Assembly (NCBI GenBank): GCA_050299855.1
Contig: JBNKWQ010000046.1
Span: 451,845-515,844, forward strand
Origin: Hahella sp050299855
GTDB lineage: Bacteria; Pseudomonadota; Gammaproteobacteria; Pseudomonadales; Oleiphilaceae
DNA: 64,000 bases
Reading direction: 5' to 3'
The first letter of the stretch is position 1; every line of letters starts with the position of its first letter. Made by a program: the position numbers and the translations under genes. Below are positions 17,915 through 25,384 of the stretch, piece after piece. The notes below the pieces were generated by a model. The model made no database searches. It worked only from the letters and a program-made list of their open reading frames with translations, and was not told the origin of the DNA.

Positions 17915-18703
17915 ATGCGCAGGGTTATTTTTAACCAGAAAGGCGGTGTGGGGAAGTCCAGTATTACCTGTAACCTTGCGGCCATAAGTGCTGAGCAGGG
18001 CTCAAAAACTCTGGTGGTAGATCTTGATCCACAGGGTAATTCCAGTCTTTATCTGCTGGGCAAGAATCCAGCAGAACTGAAAGATACGGTGGCGGATTTC
18101 TTTGAACAGTCCGTTGCCTTCAATATTTTCAATAAGAAGGTGGATGATTTTATCCATGCCACCCGTTTTCCCAATCTCTTTATCATGCCTGCCCACCCCG
18201 AGTTGGACTATCTTGAACGAAAGCTGGAAGCCAAGCATAAAATCTACAAGCTAAGGGATGCGCTGGGTAAGCTGGGCGAAACTTTCGACCGCATATTCAT
18301 TGATACCGCACCGGCTTTGAATTTCTATACACGTTCGGCACTAATTGCTGCGGAGCGTTGCCTGATTCCCTTTGACTGCGACGATTTTTCCCGTCAGGCC
18401 CTCTATACCATTCTGGGTGAAATTCAGGATTTGCAGGAGGACCACAATCAAAATCTTAAAATTGAAGGGATACTGGCCAATCAGTTCCAGCCCAGGGCCA
18501 CTCTGCCCCGCAAGATAATAGAAGATATGCTGGAGGAGGGGCTGCCTGTATTGCCGGTGCAATTAAACTCCTCCGTAAAAATGAAAGAATCACATCAGTC
18601 CCATGAGCCTTTGATCTATATGGCGCCAAAACATCCGCTGACCCAGCAATATGTTACGCTCTATCAGGTGTTGCAAGGTGAGCCGGTAGCTGCGGAAGCT
18701 TAA
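17915..18703 (+). CDS. Orphan ParA family ATPase
   Basis: This ParA/Soj-type deviant Walker ATPase begins RRVIFNQKGGVGKSSITCNLA, with KGGVGKS near the N terminus. VVDLDPQGNSSLYLLG and FDRIFIDTAPALNFYTRSAL form the later nucleotide-binding motifs. The ATG at 17915 has GGGGGA just upstream; an alternative ATG at 17894 is in frame. No parB lies next to it, so it is not a standard chromosome partition pair. Stand-alone ParA-like proteins of this kind position other cargo or regulate partners. The preceding 20-bp repeats may belong to its regulation. Confidence 0.88.
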   Translation: MRRVIFNQKGGVGKSSITCNLAAISAEQGSKTLVVDLDPQGNSSLYLLGKNPAELKDTVADFFEQSVAFNIFNKKVDDFIHATRFPNLFIMPAHPELDYLERKLEAKHKIYKLRDALGKLGETFDRIFIDTAPALNFYTRSALIAAERCLIPFDCDDFSRQALYTILGEIQDLQEDHNQNLKIEGILANQFQPRATLPRKIIEDMLEEGLPVLPVQLNSSVKMKESHQSHEPLIYMAPKHPLTQQYVTLYQVLQGEPVAAEA

Positions 18704-18742
18704 GTCGGTTACGTTGGACAGGAAATTTAATGCATTAGCTTT

Positions 18743-18777
18743 AGTTGCCATACAGAGACATAAGTTGCCATACAGAA
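18743..18777. repeat. 20-bp direct duplication upstream of yqcC
   Basis: AGTTGCCATACAGA occurs at 18743 and again at 18763, a 20-bp period of nearly two units, ending about 10 bp before the yqcC start. It may contain or displace the ribosome binding region. Confidence 0.65.
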
Positions 18778-18788
18778 GAGGTTAAAGG

Positions 18789-19130
18789 TTGTCTGAACTA
18801 CAGGTTTACTCAGAACTGGCGGATATACTACTGGAGCTGGAGGCAGAATTGAGACGCCTGAATCTCTGGAGTGATCAGCCGCCAGTCCCATCCGCTCTTG
18901 CCAGCACGGAACCCTTCTGTATCGACACTCTGGATTTTCATCAGTGGCTCCAGCATGTACTGCTGGTGCGCATGAAGATGATAATTGAATCCCAGGCAAC
19001 CTTACCCCAGGCCAGCGGTATCTTGGCCATGGCAGAAGAATGTTATCGGGACGAGCTGCACAAAATGTCTGATTTAATGGATTTGCTGCGGCAGTTTGAC
19101 GTTGTGGTCAGCCGCCATAGCGCCTCTTGA
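18789..19130 (+). CDS. yqcC: YqcC family protein
   Basis: This small 113-residue helical protein belongs to the YqcC/DUF446 family of unknown function. The landmark stretch DTLDFHQWLQHVLLVRMKMIIE matches the family core. It starts at TTG 18789, with an AGAGG element upstream in the duplicated leader. It converges with the uracil-DNA glycosylase-like gene across an 80-bp spacer with no obvious terminator. Confidence 0.85.
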   Translation: MSELQVYSELADILLELEAELRRLNLWSDQPPVPSALASTEPFCIDTLDFHQWLQHVLLVRMKMIIESQATLPQASGILAMAEECYRDELHKMSDLMDLLRQFDVVVSRHSAS

Positions 19131-19210
19131 GCAGGGAAGGGACGCTGTGACCTCTTGTAACCCACTCTAACGCAGGGCTTCTTCCAAATGGTGAGTTGTC
19201 GGCCTGCTGG

Positions 19211-19867
19211 TTAATCATCTTTTTCCAATATCCCGGCGATGCAGGATTGGAGCTTCGGTATAACTTCTGTCTCAAACCAGGGGCGTTGCTTCAACCACCG
19301 GGTATTGCGTGGTGAGGGGTGAGGTAGAGGGATGAAGCGGGGAAACCACTGTTGCCAGTTTGCCACATTATCCGTCAGTGACGCTTTGGCATCCGGCAAG
19401 TAGGCCTGTTGTGCGTACTGGCCGATCAATAGCGTGGTCTCCACCGTAGGCATCAATGCCAGCACTTTCTGGTGCCAGTGTAGCCGACATTCTTTACGAG
19501 GTGGCAGGTCACCACTCTTTCCTTTGCCGGGGTAACAATACCCCATGGGCATGATGGCAACCCGATTGAGGTCGTAAAAGGTTTCATCGTCCATGGCCAG
19601 CCAGCAGCGCAGCCGTTGTCCGCTGGGGTCGTTCCAGGGAATGCCTGTCTTATGGACCCTGGTGCCCGGCGCCTGGCCGATTATCAGCAGGCGGGCTGTC
19701 ATGGATAACCTCACCACCGGGTTAGGATCCAGGTGGTCCTCGCAAATCCGGCACTGGCGGATATCCTCAATTAAAGTCGCCAGGTGGTGTCCTTCGTTGA
19801 TGTGCGGAATTGGTGGCTGAGTTTCCGCGCTTTCGGTTGTCAGCACAGTTTCTATCAAGTCTCCCAT
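19211..19867 (-). CDS. Uracil-DNA glycosylase superfamily protein
   Basis: This is a 218-residue protein with the UDG fold. The N-terminal active-site motif is GQAPGT at residues 64-69, and the DNA-binding loop HPSPRN lies near 177-182. In between are IMPMGYCYPGKGKSGDLPPR and LLIGQYAQQAYL, typical of the single-domain UDG-family proteins annotated in gammaproteobacteria. The residue following the glycine in motif 1 is Gln rather than the Glu of family 4/5 enzymes, so real glycosylase activity is uncertain. It is 7 bp downstream of thpR, forming a minus-strand cluster. Confidence 0.85.
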   Translation of the reverse strand: MGDLIETVLTTESAETQPPIPHINEGHHLATLIEDIRQCRICEDHLDPNPVVRLSMTARLLIIGQAPGTRVHKTGIPWNDPSGQRLRCWLAMDDETFYDLNRVAIMPMGYCYPGKGKSGDLPPRKECRLHWHQKVLALMPTVETTLLIGQYAQQAYLPDAKASLTDNVANWQQWFPRFIPLPHPSPRNTRWLKQRPWFETEVIPKLQSCIAGILEKDD

Positions 19868-19874
19868 AGTGCTC

Positions 19875-20450
19875 TCAAAGCGTTGTCCGCTGATTGTCGG
19901 TCATTAGATTGAAGGTTTTTTCGATTCGGTATTCTGACCCATCCGGTGTTGTCCTGCTGCTAAACAGGCATACGGAAACAACCGGCAAAGAAAAGTCCGT
20001 GCCTATATTCACTGCAGGGGGTAGATGCAGATTGTTTTGTAGTCTCGCCAGGGTGATATGTGGGCGATAGCGCCTTTTCTCCATCGCCAGGCCCACTGAT
20101 TTACAAAGGTCAACCGTGGCTGAATGTAACTCTTGCAGGGCCGGTGGGCTATCCAACTCCAGGACCCAGCATTTGGGTTTTCGGTGTGATGGTAGTAGGG
20201 TTGTGGCGAGCCCGGCGAGTTCAAAAGAGGCGGTGCTTTTAACCAGGGGGGGAATTTTAGCGCTGAGTGCATCGATCTGTGACTCTGTCGCGTTGCCTAG
20301 AAAGGCAAGAGTCAGATGCAATTGGTTCCTGGTCTGCCAGCGAAGACAATGGTTCGTTTCCTGGGTGAGAGTGCCGCTGATGTCGGCAATGAGGTTTAGC
20401 AGGGAATCCAGGCCGGCCGCATCGGGCTTGATACCAAGAAAGCAGCGCAT
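19875..20450 (-). CDS. thpR: RNA 2',3'-cyclic phosphodiesterase ThpR
   Basis: ThpR (LigT) belongs to the 2H phosphoesterase superfamily and hydrolyses 2',3'-cyclic phosphate ends of RNA. Both catalytic HxT motifs are present: HLT at residues 45-47 (HLTLAFLG) and HIT at 132-134 (HITLARLQ). It begins MRCFLGIKP, the common start for the family, and its 191-residue length is standard. The stop of the upstream DUF1289 gene is 2 bp before its start, so they are cotranscribed. Confidence 0.93.
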   Translation of the reverse strand: MRCFLGIKPDAAGLDSLLNLIADISGTLTQETNHCLRWQTRNQLHLTLAFLGNATESQIDALSAKIPPLVKSTASFELAGLATTLLPSHRKPKCWVLELDSPPALQELHSATVDLCKSVGLAMEKRRYRPHITLARLQNNLHLPPAVNIGTDFSLPVVSVCLFSSRTTPDGSEYRIEKTFNLMTDNQRTTL

Positions 20451-20452
20451 GA

Positions 20453-20683
20453 TCAGGGGTTGCCGGCATTAATGCCTGGCGCAGAGTTTGGGTTGCCCTG
20501 CTGATTCCGGCGATGGTTGAGTTCCGCAATCAGGGTAAGTTTCTCTGCCACGCTCATTTTGTGCCAGTTGAGAATTTCATCAAGGGTGCGTTTGCAGCCG
20601 CAACAAACATCATACTGATCCAGACAGCAATTGCGTACACAGGGATTCAGGTCGGGAGCTGCTTTGTGTCGATGGAGGTTCAT
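20453..20683 (-). CDS. DUF1289 domain-containing protein
   Basis: This 76-residue cysteine-rich protein matches DUF1289: NPCVRNCCLDQYDVCCGCKRTLDEI carries the paired cysteines expected to bind a metal, followed by the W..M...EK segment. Family function is unknown. It lies 3 bp downstream of the diguanylate cyclase/phosphodiesterase gene and 2 bp upstream of thpR, so all are on one transcript. Confidence 0.85.
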   Translation of the reverse strand: MNLHRHKAAPDLNPCVRNCCLDQYDVCCGCKRTLDEILNWHKMSVAEKLTLIAELNHRRNQQGNPNSAPGINAGNP

Positions 20684-20686
20684 TGG

Positions 20687-23422
20687 CTAGCTATTCAGAG
20701 GCAGGCGGATTTGGTTACCTTCCGCTGCAATCCGGCCATGCCTGAGACCATCGAAGAAGACCGGCAGCATAGTGGAGGACATGGGATGAGAGTACAGGTG
20801 TCCCTGTACGTAGCGCACACTGTTTTGGCGGAAGAAATCTTCCTGTTCCGGGCGTTCGATACCCTCGATAATCACCCGGATGTTCATCTTGTGGGCAATG
20901 GCTACCAGGGTTTCTGAGATCGCTATATCAATATCCTCACCCGGTACGTTGCGAACCAGGGCACGATCAATTTTTAATGCATCAATCGGGAGGCGTGCCA
21001 GCGTCGAAACAGAAGACAGCCCGGAACCAAAACTGTCGATGGTAATTTTAAGTCCCAGGACTTTTAGCTGTTGCAACCGCTCATCTGCCTCCTGCTGGTT
21101 GTGGAGAAGTACAGACTCAGCAATTTCAAGGCAAATATAGCTCGGATCAATATGGGTTTCGCTCAAAGCTATATTCAGTGTGGCGATTAATTCGGGGTGA
21201 TAGAACTGGCGTGGTGAAATATTGACCGCTACCTGCACCGGATGCTGGCTCATGGCCTGAATGGCCCGGCACTGCAGGCAGGCATTATAGATGACCCATT
21301 GCCCCAGGGCCGGTAGCAGTCCACACTGTTCGGCGACATCGATAAATTCGACGGGGGCCAGAACACCGCGGGTTGGGTGATTCCAGCGTAGCAATGCTTC
21401 CAACCCCATGACCCGGTTGGTTTCCAGATCAATCTGTGGCTGGTAGAAAATGTCGAACTGATGCTGCTCGATGGCTGCGCGAAGTTCCTGCTCAGTATTC
21501 AGTAGCAGTTCCAGTTCGTCGTTCATTTCCTTGCGGTAGACCTGAATATTGTTACGGCCGGCACTCTTGGCCCGATACATCGCCATGTCAGCATTTTTCA
21601 ACAGTACGGAGTAATCCTTGCCATCTTTCGGGGCAATGGTGATACCAATGCTTGTGGTGATCACCAACTGTTGGCTGGGAAGGTCAATGGGGCGTGTAAT
21701 GCTTTCCAGTAGGTTTTGGCCAACCCTCAGGCAGCCTTCTTCACCGTTGACTTTATTCAGCAGAATGGCAAATTCATCGCCACCAAGCCGGGCAATGGTG
21801 TCCACATCACGGATACATTCTTTCAGGCGGCGACAGATTTCCTTCAGTAGCTCGTCACCGGCATCATGCCCCAGGGTGTCGTTGATACGCTTGAAATGGT
21901 CAATATCCAGACTGATCAAGCCCATCTGGTCCTGGTTACGGGTAGCCAGCTTAAGGGCTTGGTTGCAACGGTCTTCAAACAAACGGCGGTTGGCGGCACC
22001 GGTCAGGACATCATAGTGTGCCAGAAAATGCAGCTGGTTCTGGGTCTGTCGTATCGGCGTAATGTTCTGGCCAATAATCACCACCTGCGGCGAGTCGTCT
22101 TCCTCGTCCATGACTCTGTTAATGTTCCAGAGCATGACGTGCTCACTAGCGTCCTGGGCCCTGACTTCAGTTTCAAAGTTCTCTACCGGGATGCCGGTTT
22201 CCAGTACTTTCTTGATTTTCCACTCGGTCTCGTCACGAAACTCCTTAGGAACAAAGGCGTCGATATAGTTGCGACCGTATATGTCTTCACGGTTATAACC
22301 AAACAAGCGGGCAGAGGCATCATTCCACTGCAGAATGCGAAACTCGCCATCCATAACCACGATGGGGCTGCCGGCGGTTTCAATCAGGGCACGATAGCGT
22401 CTTGACGTCAGGCGAAAGGATTTTTCAGCCTGTTTGCGGATGGTGACCTCGTTTTGGAGCTCATGGTTCATCAGCTCCAGGTCCCGGGTGCGTTGTATGA
22501 CCATTTCTTCCAGCCTGCCTTCCATACGACTGCGGTCTGCAGTCAGGGCCCCGAGATAGAAACTGGAGAAGACAAATACTGCCACCTCCAGATGCAGCAG
22601 GTTCAGGGTATCCAGCTCAGGAAGAGGGTGATAGAGATTAAGGCCCACCACGCCGACAATGCCGGCCAGTGAAGCTGCCATGACGCTGTAATAGTGTTGG
22701 AACCGCAGATTTGACCAGATAATGAGGGGTAACAAGGCAAAAATCAGAAAACCGCCGTGGTCGATAATCAGCTTGCCTACGACCAAAAGTAACGAAATCC
22801 AGCCTATCACTTCGATAAAATGATTGATCAGGAATTCGGAGACTTTGAGCTCTTTCTGATACTGCAAATACAAAGGGACTACCAGCAGCGCTGGCAGGCT
22901 GACGGCAAAAAACAGCATGCTAACCAGAGAAAATGGTGAAGCGCTATTATGTAACAGCTGGGCAAGCCCCAGGCTGGTAATGCTCGCTGCGGCCGCACTA
23001 CTGACCGTCAGGCTGATCAGTAGCCTCAGAAAGCCCGCTTCTGATCGGTGCTCAGGCCCTGGCGTTTCCAGCCAGCGGTAAAGCCTGGCAAAAAGATAGG
23101 CATGAGCAAACAGAAAGGTCCCAATGAGTAAAGTGGTGAGAACGTTGACCAACGGATCTTCGGAGGCAATGGTCAGGGTGGCGACCACACCGGCCGCCAA
23201 GGCTGAAGCAATGGCCAGTATCAAGGTGTGCCGGTGCGAGGTAATAAACAGCAGACACAGAAAGGCGCTGACGGGGAAAAACAATGGAGGCAGGCCTGGG
23301 GGGGTAGTAAGCAGCTGGCTTGTGATGGCCAATAGAAGTCCGCAGCCAAGCAGAGTTAGGCTGCTAAGGTGTGACCATCCTCTGCCATGTGTGTCCTTGT
23401 GCTTGAGTACTGGTTCTGACAT
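20687..23422 (-). CDS. Membrane sensor with PAS, GGDEF and degenerate EAL domains
   Basis: This 911-residue cyclic-di-GMP signalling protein has an N-terminal multi-helix region (about residues 12-305) that looks like a MASE1-type sensor. A short coiled linker follows, then a PAS domain (about 340-455). The GGDEF domain has an intact LGGDEFAILL near 545, so it is a likely diguanylate cyclase. The EAL domain has EALLRW near 674, NISPRQF, EIAES and EGIE. In the EAL loop usually written DDFGTG the sequence reads DSFGSG (near 791), so the second metal-binding Asp is missing and phosphodiesterase activity may be weak or absent. It heads a cluster with DUF1289, thpR and the UDG-like gene. Confidence 0.93.
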   Translation of the reverse strand: MSEPVLKHKDTHGRGWSHLSSLTLLGCGLLLAITSQLLTTPPGLPPLFFPVSAFLCLLFITSHRHTLILAIASALAAGVVATLTIASEDPLVNVLTTLLIGTFLFAHAYLFARLYRWLETPGPEHRSEAGFLRLLISLTVSSAAAASITSLGLAQLLHNSASPFSLVSMLFFAVSLPALLVVPLYLQYQKELKVSEFLINHFIEVIGWISLLLVVGKLIIDHGGFLIFALLPLIIWSNLRFQHYYSVMAASLAGIVGVVGLNLYHPLPELDTLNLLHLEVAVFVFSSFYLGALTADRSRMEGRLEEMVIQRTRDLELMNHELQNEVTIRKQAEKSFRLTSRRYRALIETAGSPIVVMDGEFRILQWNDASARLFGYNREDIYGRNYIDAFVPKEFRDETEWKIKKVLETGIPVENFETEVRAQDASEHVMLWNINRVMDEEDDSPQVVIIGQNITPIRQTQNQLHFLAHYDVLTGAANRRLFEDRCNQALKLATRNQDQMGLISLDIDHFKRINDTLGHDAGDELLKEICRRLKECIRDVDTIARLGGDEFAILLNKVNGEEGCLRVGQNLLESITRPIDLPSQQLVITTSIGITIAPKDGKDYSVLLKNADMAMYRAKSAGRNNIQVYRKEMNDELELLLNTEQELRAAIEQHQFDIFYQPQIDLETNRVMGLEALLRWNHPTRGVLAPVEFIDVAEQCGLLPALGQWVIYNACLQCRAIQAMSQHPVQVAVNISPRQFYHPELIATLNIALSETHIDPSYICLEIAESVLLHNQQEADERLQQLKVLGLKITIDSFGSGLSSVSTLARLPIDALKIDRALVRNVPGEDIDIAISETLVAIAHKMNIRVIIEGIERPEQEDFFRQNSVRYVQGHLYSHPMSSTMLPVFFDGLRHGRIAAEGNQIRLPLNS

Positions 23423-23424
23423 AT

Positions 23425-23622
23425 CTAATTCGACAGAAAGGATCTCTCTCCATCGTCCCTGGCAAATCCGCCTGTATGATTAAGGCGGGTCTGGATACGA
23501 TCCTGCCTTGCAAATACCAAGGAGTAGCCACACTGAATTAAATAGTCTGCAAACTGTCTACAGGCTTCCCTGGTAGTAAGTGCTGTCTCAATAAAGCGTA
23601 GACCAATTGTAGCAAAAGTCAT
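23425..23622 (-). CDS. Possible small ORF between nadC and the GGDEF/EAL gene
   Basis: A 65-codon frame fills the gap between nadC and the GGDEF/EAL gene and ends 2 bp before the latter's start. The EAL gene has no clear ribosome binding site of its own, so translational coupling is possible. I recognise no family, no signal peptide and no membrane helix. It could equally be non-coding leader sequence. Confidence 0.25.
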   Translation of the reverse strand: MTFATIGLRFIETALTTREACRQFADYLIQCGYSLVFARQDRIQTRLNHTGGFARDDGERSFLSN

Positions 23623-23652
23623 GGCTGCAGGTCGCTCTGATAAGACGCCAAA

Positions 23653-24504
23653 TCAGATTTTCTCCTGCATTCGCATGGATAAATCTATAGCCTGACAGTG
23701 CTTGGTGATAGCGCCCAGGGATATATAGTCAACACCTGTCTCGGCGATCGCTATCAGGGTGTCGTCGTCGATACCTCCTGAAGCTTCGAGCTTCACTTTT
23801 CCATCCGCCAGGGTGACCGCTTTGGACATGGTTGCCAGATCGAAGTTGTCCAGCATGACAATGTCCGCCCCGGCCAGGATGGCTTCTTCCAGTTGCGGTA
23901 ACGACTCCACTTCAACTTCTATAAGCTTGCCGGGAGCTGCCTGTTGCGCCGTTTTAATTGCCATGGTGATGCTGCCGCAGGCCATAATGTGATTTTCCTT
24001 GATCAGGAAGGCATCCCAGAGACCCAGGCGATGATTCTGGCAGCCGCCGCAGCGGGCGGCATATTTTTGCGCAAACCGAAGTCCGGGCAAAGTCTTGCGT
24101 GTGTCGAGAATCTTTGCCCGGGTATGGGCCACCATGGCAGCGAAATGGTGAGCGGCAGTTGCGGTGCCGGATAAGGTCTGCAGGAAGTTTAATGCAGGCC
24201 GCTCACCAGTAAGAATAGCTCTGGCATTACCGCTGATTTCAAATAGAGTCTGGTTGGCCACTACTTTGTCACCATCCTGTGCCAGCCAATGTACTTCCAG
24301 CTTAGCATCAACCTGGCGGAATACTTCGTTCACCCATGCCTGGCCACAGAGAATTGCGGGTTCACGTGTAATTACCCGCGCCCTGGCCTGATCGTCTGCA
24401 TTTATCAGTTGCGCGGTGATATCACCGCTGCCTACATCTTCAGCCAGCGCTTTTGCGGCATCCTGTTGCAGGCTTTGGCATACGAGTTCGTCAAGGGTCA
24501 TCAT
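23653..24504 (-). CDS. nadC: Nicotinate-nucleotide pyrophosphorylase, carboxylating
   Basis: NadC (quinolinate phosphoribosyltransferase) converts quinolinate and PRPP to nicotinate mononucleotide in NAD synthesis. The N-terminal DVGSGDITAQL block, the substrate-binding KILDTRKTLPGLRFAQKYA segment and EVEVESLPQLEEA are all present. LEASGGIDDDTL, near the C terminus, contributes to the phosphate site. Length 283 is normal. It is transcribed on the minus strand, 54 bp after the retropepsin-like gene. Confidence 0.96.
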   Translation of the reverse strand: MMTLDELVCQSLQQDAAKALAEDVGSGDITAQLINADDQARARVITREPAILCGQAWVNEVFRQVDAKLEVHWLAQDGDKVVANQTLFEISGNARAILTGERPALNFLQTLSGTATAAHHFAAMVAHTRAKILDTRKTLPGLRFAQKYAARCGGCQNHRLGLWDAFLIKENHIMACGSITMAIKTAQQAAPGKLIEVEVESLPQLEEAILAGADIVMLDNFDLATMSKAVTLADGKVKLEASGGIDDDTLIAIAETGVDYISLGAITKHCQAIDLSMRMQEKI

Positions 24505-24557
24505 TGGGGGATCTGATCTCTTTCGGTAATTGATGGGTATTTTAGACCTGGAATTGT

Positions 24558-25085
24558 TTATTCGCTGCGTAATATAAGCTTATCGCCCTGTTGGGAGAAG
24601 GATAGATGGCGCAGGGCGCTCATCCCCAGCAAAATTTCCTGGTCTGCATCCATTCCCGGGAGAATGGTGGCATTTACCTGAGTCAGGGTAAATGGTCCAA
24701 GCTCCAGTTGATCAATTCGTGTGCGGTAGGCGGTGGAGGTGCCATTGGCGGTTTGTACATGAGTTGTCCCCAAGTAAGGCAATTTCAACTCTTTTGCCAA
24801 CTGTTCAGGTACTGCCACCTGCGTAGCGCCGGTATCCACCAGAAAGTCTGCCGGCTGCTGGTTGATTTTTCCGGTAAACAGATAGTGCCCATAGCGGTTG
24901 CGCTGTAGTACCAGTTGATCCTGGCCATTGCTTCCCTGAACAACTTCCAATGATTGGTTCGGGTTGCGTTGTTTGTCTTCCCAGAACCCGAAAATCTGGG
25001 TCAAAAGCAATAGGCCAATGACCCAGGCTGCGATCATCATCAACTTGCCGGTTTGTTGGGGAGTGCCTGACTTTTCCTGTTCCAT
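24558..25085 (-). CDS. Membrane-anchored retropepsin-like aspartic protease
   Basis: This 175-residue protein belongs to the TIGR02281/clan AA retropepsin-like family found in proteobacteria. One N-terminal transmembrane helix (LMMIAAWVIGLLLLTQIFGF, about residues 15-34) anchors a single protease domain on the periplasmic side. The catalytic motif is VDTGATQVAVP, near residues 83-93, and the later ILLGMSALRHL matches the family flap/hydrophobic block. Such enzymes would act as homodimers. Substrates are unknown. Confidence 0.88.
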   Translation of the reverse strand: MEQEKSGTPQQTGKLMMIAAWVIGLLLLTQIFGFWEDKQRNPNQSLEVVQGSNGQDQLVLQRNRYGHYLFTGKINQQPADFLVDTGATQVAVPEQLAKELKLPYLGTTHVQTANGTSTAYRTRIDQLELGPFTLTQVNATILPGMDADQEILLGMSALRHLSFSQQGDKLILRSE

Positions 25086-25384
25086 GTTCTATCTCACTGC
25101 AGCGACGGCGTCATTGTAACTGATTGCTGGTTTACGACAAACGTCATGGTAGAAGCCGGGCGATTAGTAGTTTAAAGGGCAATTTGAGGAAGGCTTCATA
25201 TATTAAAAAATGGCAACAATGCAAAAAAGAATGTGATGTCCATCGCTAAGCTACATTTTGCAACAAACGGCGAGAATATGACGGTATATACTCCATTCAA
25301 TGACAAAATATTGTCGTTACCTGACAATCTTTGTCAGCTACACTTATCAGGTAAAGGATGCTCAAAGGCATACTGGAGATTCAA

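Noticed and set aside
21866..22405. A 179-codon plus-strand ORF
   Set aside because: It is antisense to the PAS/GGDEF part of the membrane signalling gene and has no start signals.
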